Part shown: one piece after another, positions 38,030 to 46,792 of the stretch
Numbering within the stretch: the stretch's first letter is position 1
Layout of the letters: each line of letters begins with the position of its first letter
NCBI RefSeq assembly: GCF_009866655.1
Contig: NZ_CP047420.1
Span: 1,178,001-1,242,000 of the forward strand
Origin: Rathayibacter sp. VKM Ac-2804
GTDB taxonomy: Bacteria; Actinomycetota; Actinomycetes; Actinomycetales; Microbacteriaceae
DNA length: 64,000 nt
Direction of reading: 5' to 3'
Position numbers and translations under genes: made by a program
The notes under the pieces: model-generated
The model's database searches: none
What the model was told of the DNA's origin: nothing
Seen by the model: the letters and a program-made list of their open reading frames with translations, nothing else

Positions 38030-39622
38030 TCAGGAGTACTGGGCGACGAGCTCGCGCTTCAGGATCTTGCCACTCGGGCCCAGGGGGAGAGTGTCGACGA
38101 GCTCGATGCGGCGGGGGTACTTGAAGGCGGCGAGGTGCTCGTTCGCGTAGGCGATCAGCTCCTCCGCGGTCGCCGTCGCCGAGGGCAGCAGGACCACGGC
38201 GGCCATGATCTCCTGGCCGTGCTTCTCGTCCGGCACGCCGAAGACGGCGGCATTGGCCACGTCCGAGTGCCCGATCAGCACCTCCTCCACCTCGCGCGGG
38301 TACACGTTGTAGCCGTTGCGGATGATCATGTCCTTGGTCCGGTCGAGGATGCGGATGTAGTCCTCGTCGTCCTTCGTACCGAGGTCGCCGGTGCGGAACC
38401 AGCCGTCGACGACCGCCGCGGCCGACGCCTCGGGATTGCCGAGGTAGCCCTTCATCAGGTTGTGGCCGCGGACCACGATCTCGCCCAGCTCGCCGCGCGG
38501 GAGCAGCTCGATCCGGTCGGTCACCTCGGCCCGGGCGACCTCGACGTCCACGCCCCAGATCGGCGTGCCGACGGTGCCGGCACGCGGCGGGACGCCGACG
38601 TGGTTGAAGGTGGCGACGGGCGAGGTCTCGGTCAGGCCGTAGCCCTCGTAGATCTCGACGCCGAACACCTCGCGGAAGCGCTCGATCACGGCGACGGGCA
38701 GGGCCGCTCCGCCGGAGACCGCGTAGCGCAGCGGCGGGCGGTCCTCGCGGCGGGTCGCGGCGTCGAGCAGCGCGACGTACATCGTCGGGACGCCCTCGAA
38801 CACGGTGCAGCCGTGCGCGATCATCGCCTCGAGCGCCGCGTCGCCGTCGAATCTGGGCACGAGCACGACGGTCGCCGCGGTGCGGAACGCCGTATTCATC
38901 GCGCAGACCTGGCCGAAGGTGTGGAAGAGCGGCAGCGCGCCGAGCACGACGTCGCCCTGGTGCAGGTCGAAGGTGTTCATCAGGAGCACGTCGGACTGCG
39001 AGACGATCGCGAAGTGCGTGCCCTCAGCCCCCTTCGGCCGGCCGGTGGTGCCGCTGGTGTAGAGGATCGTCGCGGTGTCGAACGGCGAGCGCGGCACGTA
39101 GGTGTCGATCGGCGTCCCGTCGGCGGCGAGGTCCTCGAGGCGGGGGAAGGGGCTCTCGGTGCCGTCGGGCACCAGCACGCTCAGCACGGGGACGTCGGCC
39201 AGGGCTGCTCCGGCGGCGCCCTCGGCCAGCAGCGGGGCGGCGCAGATCAGGGCGGTCGCTCCCGAGTCGCGGAGGACGTAGGCGATCTCGTCGTGCTTCA
39301 GAAGCGCGTGCACCGGCACGACGACGGCGCCGAGGGCGAGGACGGCGAAGTAGCCGCGCGGGAAGTCGGGGACGTTGGGGATCAGCAGGGCCACCCGGTC
39401 GCCGGGGCCGACGCCCTGTGCGCGGAGGGCGCCGGCGTAGGCGCGGGTCTGGTCCCAGAGGGTCCGGTAGTCGATGGCCTGCGGGCCGACCCGGACCGCG
39501 ATCGTCGTCGGCGTGCGGCGGGCCGCCTCCGCCAGGATCGCCGCGACCGAGACGGTGCCGAACCCGGCCGTGGGCGGGGGTGCGGCGGGTGCCTCGGTCG
39601 TGCGCGGTTCGGTGATGCTCAT
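38030..39622 (-). CDS. long-chain fatty-acid--CoA ligase (AMP-forming)
   Basis: 530 residues of the ANL superfamily. The P-loop-like ATP motif is YTSGTTGRPKGAEGTH (about 183-198), followed by YEGYGLTETSP, GWFRTGDLG, YIRILDRTKDMIIRNGYNVYP and the C-terminal catalytic lysine in GPSGKILKREL. It activates a fatty or related acid to its CoA ester; chain length cannot be inferred. No partner genes of a catabolic operon are adjacent. Confidence 0.9.
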   Translation of the reverse strand: MSITEPRTTEAPAAPPPTAGFGTVSVAAILAEAARRTPTTIAVRVGPQAIDYRTLWDQTRAYAGALRAQGVGPGDRVALLIPNVPDFPRGYFAVLALGAVVVPVHALLKHDEIAYVLRDSGATALICAAPLLAEGAAGAALADVPVLSVLVPDGTESPFPRLEDLAADGTPIDTYVPRSPFDTATILYTSGTTGRPKGAEGTHFAIVSQSDVLLMNTFDLHQGDVVLGALPLFHTFGQVCAMNTAFRTAATVVLVPRFDGDAALEAMIAHGCTVFEGVPTMYVALLDAATRREDRPPLRYAVSGGAALPVAVIERFREVFGVEIYEGYGLTETSPVATFNHVGVPPRAGTVGTPIWGVDVEVARAEVTDRIELLPRGELGEIVVRGHNLMKGYLGNPEASAAAVVDGWFRTGDLGTKDDEDYIRILDRTKDMIIRNGYNVYPREVEEVLIGHSDVANAAVFGVPDEKHGQEIMAAVVLLPSATATAEELIAYANEHLAAFKYPRRIELVDTLPLGPSGKILKRELVAQYS

Positions 39623-39717
39623 CGGGGCTCCAGTCGTCGTTGACCGCCACGGCGCTGTGCCGGGTGCTTCACGGTAGAGCCGCGGACGGCGCCGTTCAAG
39701 GGCGCCGCACCGGATGC

Positions 39718-40578
39718 TCAGCGAGCGCGCTCGGGATGCCGCAGAACGACGAGCGGACCCGGCACCGTCAGCGCGAGGCTGTGACTGACCGAGCCGAGCA
39801 GCAGGCGCAGGAACGCGCCGCGCCCGTGACTGCCGAGGACGAGCAGCCGGGACGAGGCCGCGAGCGCGGTCAGCCGCTCGACCGGGTTCCCGCGGACGAG
39901 CGAGCGGCGCACCTCGAGGTCGGGATGGGAGTCGCCGAGGCCGACGAGCGACTCGGCGAGCAGGAGGTCCTCGTCCTCCTCGATCGCATCGATGACCCGG
40001 CGCTCGACGGGGGTGGAGTCGCTCCAGGTGCCGGGGAGCTGCCAGGCGTGCAGGGCGAGCAGCGGCTCGTGGCGGCGGTCGGCCTCGTCGGCGGCGAAGC
40101 GGATCGCCGTGAGCGAGACCTCGGAGCCGTCCACCCCGACCGCGACTCCGGACCGGATCGGCTCGTCACCGTCGGGTTCGGGGATCAGCGCGACGGCGGA
40201 GCGGGAGGCCGCGGCGACCCGCACGGCCACCGGGGCGCTCCGTGCGACGGCGCGGCGGCTCAGCGGGTGGGCGCCGAGGACGAGCAGGGCGCCGGGCGGT
40301 GCCGCCTCGGCCAGCACGGGCACGAGGTCGCCCTGGAGTGGGCGCGCTCGCACGGGGACGTCCGGGAAGTCCGACGCCGCGAGCGAGCGGGCCCGGTCGA
40401 GGGCGTCGTCCGCGAGCACGCGCTGACCGGCATCGGCTCCGCGGAGCCGGGCCCGGGGCGGCTCGACCACGGCGACGAGCTCGACGGGCAGCCGGTGCGC
40501 CCGCGCGAACTCGAGCGCCCAGCGCAGGGCGGCCCCGCTCGGGCCCGCTCCGCCGACTCCGACCACGACCGCGTCCAT
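39718..40578 (-). CDS. tandem universal stress protein
   Basis: 286 residues comprising two UspA domains (about 1-135 and 145-286). The second keeps the ATP-binding loop LGSHGRGAFLRLLLGSVS (G-2X-G-9X-GS pattern); the first has a degenerate loop (LGAHPLSRRAV). I chose the ATG at 40578, with GAGGAGG 7 bases upstream; the longer open frame to 40740 is unlikely. Divergent from the 98-residue gene at 40739. Confidence 0.88.
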   Translation of the reverse strand: MDAVVVGVGGAGPSGAALRWALEFARAHRLPVELVAVVEPPRARLRGADAGQRVLADDALDRARSLAASDFPDVPVRARPLQGDLVPVLAEAAPPGALLVLGAHPLSRRAVARSAPVAVRVAAASRSAVALIPEPDGDEPIRSGVAVGVDGSEVSLTAIRFAADEADRRHEPLLALHAWQLPGTWSDSTPVERRVIDAIEEDEDLLLAESLVGLGDSHPDLEVRRSLVRGNPVERLTALAASSRLLVLGSHGRGAFLRLLLGSVSHSLALTVPGPLVVLRHPERAR

Positions 40579-40738
40579 GAACGCCTCCTCTTCGAGTGTC
40601 CAGCAGGCCCCATCATCCTCCCCGGAGGGCGAGAAGGGGAGTGGCTGCGGTGCCGCGCCGGCGCCCGTACAGTCGGACCGGCCGCGGTGTCGATCGGACG
40701 GACCCGGCGGTGACTCGGCGACGACGGAGGAGGCGGTC

Positions 40739-41035
40739 ATGCGCGGCGAGGCGACGCTCTACACCGAGACGATCGCGACGGCGCCCTTCGCGCTCGCCGT
40801 GATCGCCGAGGCGACCGGCTCGCGGGTGGTCGGCGCGCGGACCGCGGACGCGCACGTCCCGCTCTACAGCGGGCCCACCAGCGCCCGGGTCTCCGTCGCG
40901 GGGTTCGGCGACAGCGTGCCGATCGCGGTCGACGTCCGCGACGAGCGCGGGCAGGACGAGGCGCGGGCGGCGGCGCAGGCGCTCGGGCTCGAGCTGGCGG
41001 CCTACGCGGGCTGGACGATCACGCCCGGCTTCTGA
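40739..41035 (+). CDS. small conserved-looking hypothetical protein
   Basis: 98 residues, soluble, with no recognised domain; features are FALAVIAEATGSRVVGA and a C-terminal LELAAYAGWTITPGF. It is supported by a strong ribosome-binding site (GGAGGAGG, 6 bases before the ATG). Its last 17 bases overlap the 3' end of the MpaB-like gene on the other strand. Confidence 0.65.
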   Translation: MRGEATLYTETIATAPFALAVIAEATGSRVVGARTADAHVPLYSGPTSARVSVAGFGDSVPIAVDVRDERGQDEARAAAQALGLELAAYAGWTITPGF

Positions 41036-41822
41036 CGCGGGCGGCCGCTCCGCTATCGGACTCCGCGCGCACCCGGGCCAGGAAGAAGCGGCTCGGCGCC
41101 GTGCGCACCGCCGTCGGCAGGGCGCGGTAGACGGCGAAGGTGCGGGAGAGCGCCCGGTCGAACCTCGCCTGCTGCCGGGTGCTCCAGCGGAAGCCGAACG
41201 GCGCGCGGAGCTCCGGCGGCAGCAGGCCCGCCGTCATCAGCCGGAGGTAGGGGCCGACCGGGCGCAGCCACCAGACGGCGATCCCGCCGTCGAGCAGGTC
41301 GTGGGCGACCCGGCGCGCGGCGGGCGTGACCTCGAGCCGGGTGAGCTCCCGCTCCCAGTAGGCGTCGAACGCCGCGCGCGAGTCGGGCCAGAGCTCCTCG
41401 GGCATCTGCAGCGCGGTGCCGACCACGCGCGAGCGGTGCACGATGTCGTCCGCCTCCTCGCGGCCGAGCGGACCGAAGGCGCCCTCGTGGAGCTGCAGCA
41501 TCGACTGGGTGATCGTCGCGGCGACCCAGCGCTGCAGCTCCGGATCGAACGCGGTGTAGCCCGGGCCGCGGACCGGGGCGTGTGCGCGGTTCACCCGGCG
41601 CTGCACGGTGCGGACGTCGTCCTCGGTCCCGAACTGCAGCGCGTAGAGGTAGGAGAGCGTGCCGAACAGCCGGCCGAGCGCGCGGTGCACGAAGTCGGAG
41701 TGCTCGGCGACGCCGGCGCCGACCGCGGGGTGCGCGATCTGCAGCAGGATCGCGCGCGCTCCCGCGACGAGGAAGACGCCCTCGCGGAAGACGTCGCGGT
41801 CGACGGGGGTGCGCACGGGCAT
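41019..41822 (-). CDS. oxygenase MpaB family protein (DUF2236)
   Basis: 267 residues of the MpaB/Lcp DUF2236 family, heme-dependent oxygenase-like. Visible motifs are AILLQIAHPAVGAGVAEHSDF (candidate heme His), FGTEDD, VRGPGYTAFDPELQRWVAAT and the late FGFRWSTRQQARFDRALS. The ATG at 41822 has TACCGT (41829-41834, minus strand) ending 6 bases upstream: leaderless. The reaction is unknown; Lcp homologues cleave rubber. Confidence 0.85.
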   Translation of the reverse strand: MPVRTPVDRDVFREGVFLVAGARAILLQIAHPAVGAGVAEHSDFVHRALGRLFGTLSYLYALQFGTEDDVRTVQRRVNRAHAPVRGPGYTAFDPELQRWVAATITQSMLQLHEGAFGPLGREEADDIVHRSRVVGTALQMPEELWPDSRAAFDAYWERELTRLEVTPAARRVAHDLLDGGIAVWWLRPVGPYLRLMTAGLLPPELRAPFGFRWSTRQQARFDRALSRTFAVYRALPTAVRTAPSRFFLARVRAESDSGAAARVRSRA

Positions 41823-41923
41823 CCGTCCACGGTACGCGGCGCGAGCACTCCTCCCCAGTCCGCGGCACCGGCATCCCTCCACCCACCGCTCCGCGGCACA
41901 GGAACGGCTCGCGGGGTCCGGAG

Positions 41924-41929
41924 TAGAGT
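41924..41929 (+). promoter_or_regulatory. probable sucCD -10 box
   Basis: TAGAGT at 41924-41929 is the best -10 upstream of sucC and would give an untranslated leader of about 155 bases, long compared with the rest of the window. An in-frame GTG at 41948 could begin a 48-residue extension, but it has no family support. Confidence 0.4.
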
Positions 41930-42091
41930 TGGCGCGGCCCAGGAAGAGTGCCGACACAGAACCGTGCCGAGACTCCGGACAGCGCGCAGCGGACGAGCGG
42001 CGCGGATCCGGACAGCACGGATCGCGACGGCGCCGTGGGCCGACCTCGGACTCGGAACGCAAGCGCGCTCGGCGCGGAATGGGAATGCAGC

Positions 42092-43255
42092 GTGGATCTC
42101 TTCGAATACCAGGCCCGTGATCTGTTCGAGAAGTACGGCGTGCCCGTGCTCCCCGGCATCGTCGCCGACACGCCGGAGGAGGTGCGCGCCGCGGCGGAGA
42201 AGCTGGGCGGCGTCACCGTCGTCAAGGCGCAGGTCAAGATCGGCGGCCGCGGCAAGGCGGGCGGCGTGAAGGTCGCGAAGACCGCGGACGACGCGTTCGA
42301 GGCGGCGAAGTCGATCCTCGGCCTGGACATCAAGGGCCACGTCGTCAAGCGCGTCATGGTCGCCGGCGGCGCCCGCATCGACCGCGAGTTCTACTTCTCG
42401 GTCCTGCTCGACCGGGCCAACCGCTCCTACCTCTCGCTCACCTCCTACGAGGGCGGCATGGAGATCGAGCAGCTCGCCGTCGAGCGGCCCGAGGCCCTCG
42501 CCCGCGTCGAGGTCGTCCCCGGCCAGGGCATCGACCAGGCCAAGGCCGAGGAGATCGCCCGCGCGGCGAAGTTCCCGGAGGAGCTGATCGCCAAGGTCGC
42601 CCCCGTGCTCGTGAAGCTCTACGACGTCTACACCGGCGAGGACGCGACGCTCGTCGAGGTCAACCCGCTCGTGCTCACCGAGGAGGGCGACATCGTCGCG
42701 CTCGACGGCAAGGTCTCGCTCGACGAGAACGCCGGCTTCCGCCACGCCGAGCACGCCGCGCTCGAGGACAAGGACGCGGCCGACCCGCTCGAGGCCAAGG
42801 CCAAGGAGAACGACCTCAACTACGTGAAGCTCGACGGCGAGGTCGGCATCATCGGCAACGGCGCGGGCCTGGTCATGTCGACGCTCGACGTCGTCGCCTA
42901 CGCCGGCGAGAAGCACAACGGCGTCAAGCCGGCCAACTTCCTCGACATCGGCGGCGGAGCCTCCGCCCAGGTGATGGCGAACGGCCTCGACGTGATCCTC
43001 GGCGACGAGCAGGTCAAGAGCGTCTTCGTCAACGTCTTCGGCGGCATCACCGCCTGCGACGCGGTCGCCAACGGCATCCTGCAGGCCCTCGAGATCCTCG
43101 GCGACTCGGCCACCAAGCCGCTCGTCGTGCGCCTCGACGGCAACAAGGTGGAGGAGGGCCGCGCGATCCTCGAGGCCGCCGCCAACCCGCTCATCACCCT
43201 GGCCGCGACGATGGACGAGGGCGCCGACAAGGCCGCCGCACTCGCCGCCGCGTAA
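42092..43255 (+). CDS. sucC: succinate--CoA ligase (ADP-forming) subunit beta
   Basis: TCA-cycle enzyme coupling succinyl-CoA cleavage to ATP synthesis. 387 residues: ATP-grasp domain with [18 protein letters not shown] near residue 45, the [14 protein letters not shown] region, and the C-terminal [16 protein letters not shown] segment. The GTG at 42092 gives the standard start [19 protein letters not shown]. Followed by sucD after 34 bases. Confidence 0.97.
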   Translation: MDLFEYQARDLFEKYGVPVLPGIVADTPEEVRAAAEKLGGVTVVKAQVKIGGRGKAGGVKVAKTADDAFEAAKSILGLDIKGHVVKRVMVAGGARIDREFYFSVLLDRANRSYLSLTSYEGGMEIEQLAVERPEALARVEVVPGQGIDQAKAEEIARAAKFPEELIAKVAPVLVKLYDVYTGEDATLVEVNPLVLTEEGDIVALDGKVSLDENAGFRHAEHAALEDKDAADPLEAKAKENDLNYVKLDGEVGIIGNGAGLVMSTLDVVAYAGEKHNGVKPANFLDIGGGASAQVMANGLDVILGDEQVKSVFVNVFGGITACDAVANGILQALEILGDSATKPLVVRLDGNKVEEGRAILEAAANPLITLAATMDEGADKAAALAAA

Positions 43256-43289
43256 CGACCCCCTCGACTCAAGGAATCAGAGAACAAGC

Positions 43290-44177
43290 ATGTCGATCTT
43301 CCTCAACAAGGACTCCAAGGTCATCGTCCAGGGCATCACCGGCGGCGAGGGCACCAAGCACACCGCGCTGATGCTCAAGGCCGGCACGAACGTCGTCGGC
43401 GGCGTCAACGCCCGCAAGGCCGGCACGACCGTCACCCACGGCGACGTCGAGCTCCCCGTCTTCGGCACCGTCAAGGAGGCCATCGAGGCCACCGGCGCCG
43501 ATGTCTCGATCGCGTTCGTCCCGCCCGCCTTCTCGAAGGACGCCGTCATCGAGGCGATCGACGCCGAGATCGGCCTCCTCGTCGTCATCACCGAGGGCAT
43601 CCCGGTGCAGGACTCGGCCGAGTTCTGGGCCTACGCGCAGGAGAAGGGCAACAAGACCCGGATCATCGGCCCGAACTGCCCCGGCATCATCACGCCGGGC
43701 GAGTCGCTCGTGGGCATCACCCCCGCGACGATCACCGGCAAGGGCCCGATCGGCCTCGTCTCGAAGTCGGGCACCCTGACCTACCAGATGATGTACGAGC
43801 TGCGCGATCTGGGCTTCTCGACCGCCATCGGCATCGGCGGCGACCCGATCATCGGCACCACGCACATTGACGCCCTCGCGGCGTTCGAGGCGGACCCGGA
43901 GACCAAGGCGATCGTGATGATCGGCGAGATCGGCGGCGACGCCGAGGAGCGCGCGGCCGACTTCATCAAGGCGAACGTCACCAAGCCGGTCGTCGGCTAC
44001 GTCGCGGGCTTCACCGCTCCCGAGGGCAAGACGATGGGCCACGCCGGCGCCATCGTCTCCGGCTCCGCGGGCACGGCGCAGGCGAAGAAGGAGGCCCTCG
44101 AGGCCGCCGGCGTCCGGGTGGGCAAGACGCCCTCCGAGACGGCCGACCTGCTCCGCGAGGTCTACGCGGCGCTGTAG
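43290..44177 (+). CDS. sucD: succinate--CoA ligase subunit alpha
   Basis: 295 residues. A CoA-binding Rossmann domain ([27 protein letters not shown]) and the catalytic histidine loop [14 protein letters not shown], with [12 protein letters not shown] between. Paired with sucC. The intergenic region has AAGGAATCAGAG before the ATG. Confidence 0.98.
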   Translation: MSIFLNKDSKVIVQGITGGEGTKHTALMLKAGTNVVGGVNARKAGTTVTHGDVELPVFGTVKEAIEATGADVSIAFVPPAFSKDAVIEAIDAEIGLLVVITEGIPVQDSAEFWAYAQEKGNKTRIIGPNCPGIITPGESLVGITPATITGKGPIGLVSKSGTLTYQMMYELRDLGFSTAIGIGGDPIIGTTHIDALAAFEADPETKAIVMIGEIGGDAEERAADFIKANVTKPVVGYVAGFTAPEGKTMGHAGAIVSGSAGTAQAKKEALEAAGVRVGKTPSETADLLREVYAAL

Positions 44178-44284
44178 CGCACCCACGTCCCGCGCGCGCC
44201 GCGGGACACGATCGGACGGGATCCTCTGCCTTGGCAGGGGGTCCCGTCGGTCGTTCGGGCCCCCGGCGGCGGTAGCGTGCAGGG

Positions 44285-45343
44285 GTGACCCGCCGCCTCG
44301 GACTCGACTTCCTGACCTTCGTCCCCTACCCGGAGGGCCCCGAGCAGCCGGGCGACGCGGCGCGGAGCCTGGAGGACGGCCTCGCGCTGTTCGAGCTCGC
44401 GGAGGAGCTCGGCTACGACACGGGCTGGGTGCGCGTGCGGCACTTCGAGCGCTTCCTCGCCTCGCCGATGACCTTCTTCGCGGCCGCCTCGCAGCGCACC
44501 AGCCGCCTCCGTCTCGGCACCGCGGTGATCGGCGCGCGCTACGAGTCGCCCGTCCGGCTCGCCGAGGACGCGGCGACCGTCGATCTTCTCTCCGGCGGCC
44601 GCCTCGACCTCGGCGTCAGCAGCGGCTTCGCGCACCTCGCCTCGGTCTTCGACGGCGTCTTCGGCCAGGCCGAGGGCGACTTCCGCGCCGAGGCGCAGGA
44701 GCGGATCGAGCGCCTGCGCGAGGCGCTCTCGGGCTCGGTGCTGGGCATCGCGGAGTCGGCCCTGATGTCGGTGCCGGTCGGCGACCCGCTCGTCCAGCAG
44801 CCGCACGCCCCCGGCCTCGCCGACCGGCTCTGGTACGGCGCCGGTACGACCTCCTCCGCCGTGCGCGCCGGCGAGCAGGGCATGCACCTCCAGGTCTCGA
44901 CGCTCAACACGGAGGAGACCGGGCTGCCGTTCGCCGAGCAGCAGGCCGCGCAGATCCGCGCCTACCGCGAGGCGTTCGCCGCGGCCCACCCTGGACGCAC
45001 CTCGCGGGTCACGGCGGGGCGGATCGTGCTGCCGCTCACCGGCCCCGCCGACGAGGAGGCGCACCGCCCCTTCATCGAGGGCTATCTCGCGCGGATGGAC
45101 GACGACGGCCGGCCGCGCACCGCCGATCGCTCGATCATCGCGGCGCCGATGCGGTTCAGCCCGCTGCACGTCGGCACGGTCGAGGAGATCGTCGCGTCGC
45201 TCACGGCCGATCCCGCGCTGGCGGAGGCGGACTCGCTCACGATCACGCTGCCCGCGGTCGGCGGGGTCGCGTCCCACCGGCGGATCCTGGAGACGATCGC
45301 GCAGGACATCGCGCCGCGTCTGGGCTGGACGCCGGCCGCCTAG
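44285..45343 (+). CDS. LLM-class flavin-dependent oxidoreductase
   Basis: 352 residues of the luciferase-like monooxygenase fold: LGLDFLTFVPYPEGP start, RLRLGTAVIGARYESPVRLAEDAATVDLLSGGRLDLGVSSG typical of the bacterial luciferase alpha family. Substrate unknown. It occupies the position of Rv0953c next to sucCD in mycobacteria, although there the gene is on the other strand. TAGCGT (44273-44278) ends 6 bases before the GTG: leaderless. Confidence 0.88.
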   Translation: MTRRLGLDFLTFVPYPEGPEQPGDAARSLEDGLALFELAEELGYDTGWVRVRHFERFLASPMTFFAAASQRTSRLRLGTAVIGARYESPVRLAEDAATVDLLSGGRLDLGVSSGFAHLASVFDGVFGQAEGDFRAEAQERIERLREALSGSVLGIAESALMSVPVGDPLVQQPHAPGLADRLWYGAGTTSSAVRAGEQGMHLQVSTLNTEETGLPFAEQQAAQIRAYREAFAAAHPGRTSRVTAGRIVLPLTGPADEEAHRPFIEGYLARMDDDGRPRTADRSIIAAPMRFSPLHVGTVEEIVASLTADPALAEADSLTITLPAVGGVASHRRILETIAQDIAPRLGWTPAA

Positions 45344-46566
45344 CCCCGGCGGTGCAGCAGCGCCGAGAGCGGCCGCTGCAGGATCAGCAGCAGCAGCCAC
45401 CAGAGCCCGATCGACGGCAGGATCAGCGCGAGTGCGAGAGCGAGCACGAGGAGGGCGAACGGGACGACGGCCGGTGAGAGCCGGACCGGCCCGGCGCCCC
45501 CGCGCAGCAGTCCCGCGCGCCTTCTCAGCCGCAGCTCGATCAGCAGCAGGGCCCCGCTGACCACGACCATCGTGCCGATGTAGAGGCCGATCGTCGCGCG
45601 GGAGTCGGGCAGCAGCGCGATGGCGCTCGTCGAGAACGGGAAGAACGCGATCGCCACCAGCCAGAGCAGATCGAGCCAGACCAGCCCGGCGTCGTAGTCG
45701 CCGGCCAGCTCGAAGACCCGGTGGTGGGGAATCCAGAACACCGCGATCAGCGTGAAGGACAGCGCGAAGGCGAGCACCGTGTCGAGGTGCTCGACGAGGA
45801 CCGCGCTCACGCCGCCGCCGTCGCGGGCGATCTCGGGGGCGAGCTCGACCAGGGGGAGCACGAGGATCGTGATCGCGATGGCCACGGTCGCGTCGGAGAA
45901 GTTCACCACGCGGTCCAGGCCCCGCTCGGTGCGCGCCGGGCGGTGCCGCTCGGGCGAGTGCCCGCGGTGCACCAGGCGCTCGATCGGGCCGGAGAGCAGC
46001 AGCAGCAGGAGCGCGAGCATGTTGACGCTCGGCACGGCGACGGCGAGCACGAGCGCGACGAGCAGCAGGGCGATCACGATCAGCGAGCGCGACAACGAGC
46101 GCGGCACGTCGACGCCGGGGGCGAGCAGCTCCGGGTCGCGCCGCACGATCAGCTGCATCGCCAGGGTCGCGGTGCTCGCGACGATCATGGTGCCGATGTA
46201 GAGCGCGAACACGCTCGGGTCGGTGGCGAAGACGTTCGACAGCAGATTCGCCGCGAACGGCAGCAGCACGATGGCCGCGAGCCAGACGAAGTTCACCGCG
46301 ACCAGGGCGGGGGAGTAGCGGGCCACGCCCTCGAACACCGCGTGGTGCACCAGCCACAGCCGCCCGATCACGGCGAAGGTGATGAAGAACGCCGTGAGCG
46401 TGCCGGAGTGGCCGGCGAGCAGGGCGCCGAGGTCGGTCGCGCCGCCCTCCTCGACGACGTCGACGAGGGGGAGCACGAGGAACGTGATGGCGATGGCGAC
46501 CGTGGCGTCGGTGAAGTTCACGAGGCGGTCGAGTCCGCGCTCGGTCCGCTCGCCGGTCGTCGTCAC
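45340..46566 (-). CDS. double TMEM175-type potassium channel protein (DUF1211 x2)
   Basis: 408 residues composed of two homologous halves. Each starts with the TMEM175 signature: residues 8-32 (ERGLDRLVNFTDATVAIAIT...) and about 216-240 (ERGLDRVVNFSDATVAIAIT...), followed in each by about five further hydrophobic segments with LYIGTM. Known bacterial homologues are usually single six-helix units of about 200 residues that form tetramers; two-repeat proteins are the animal arrangement. Predicted function is K+ conduction. TAGGGT (46573-46578, minus) ends 6 bases before the GTG: leaderless. The stop overlaps the LLM gene by 4 bases, convergent. Confidence 0.85.
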   Translation of the reverse strand: MTTTGERTERGLDRLVNFTDATVAIAITFLVLPLVDVVEEGGATDLGALLAGHSGTLTAFFITFAVIGRLWLVHHAVFEGVARYSPALVAVNFVWLAAIVLLPFAANLLSNVFATDPSVFALYIGTMIVASTATLAMQLIVRRDPELLAPGVDVPRSLSRSLIVIALLLVALVLAVAVPSVNMLALLLLLLSGPIERLVHRGHSPERHRPARTERGLDRVVNFSDATVAIAITILVLPLVELAPEIARDGGGVSAVLVEHLDTVLAFALSFTLIAVFWIPHHRVFELAGDYDAGLVWLDLLWLVAIAFFPFSTSAIALLPDSRATIGLYIGTMVVVSGALLLIELRLRRRAGLLRGGAGPVRLSPAVVPFALLVLALALALILPSIGLWWLLLLILQRPLSALLHRRG

Positions 46567-46605
46567 GGCTCGACCCTAGGGGACGGTCCGTCCTGTGAGG
46601 CGGGT

Positions 46606-46694
46606 GGATCTCGACGCGCCCGCTGCGCGGGCTACTCGACCAGCATGAGCAGCCCATGCTGGTCGAGTAGCCCCGGAGGGGCGTATCGAGACCC
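46606..46694. repeat. paired inverted REP-like repeat, locus 5
   Basis: Units 46606-46647 and 46655-46694 face each other with only 7 bases between, so the CATG ends nearly touch. It is the tightest and best preserved pair of the family in the window, and lies between the divergent TMEM175-like and perM genes. Confidence 0.85.
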
Positions 46695-46792
46695 GCCCGC
46701 CTCAGCGCTGCTTCCGACGCTGGTCGGTCGCCGCTCGTCCGGGGCGTCGCTGAGCCGTCGCGGGCGGGGCCGCCGATAGGCTCGACAGGCTC

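Noticed and set aside
41948..42091. 48-residue N-terminal extension of SucC
   Set aside because: The extension is low-complexity and SucC proteins start at the MDLFEYQ-type sequence, which coincides with GTG 42092.
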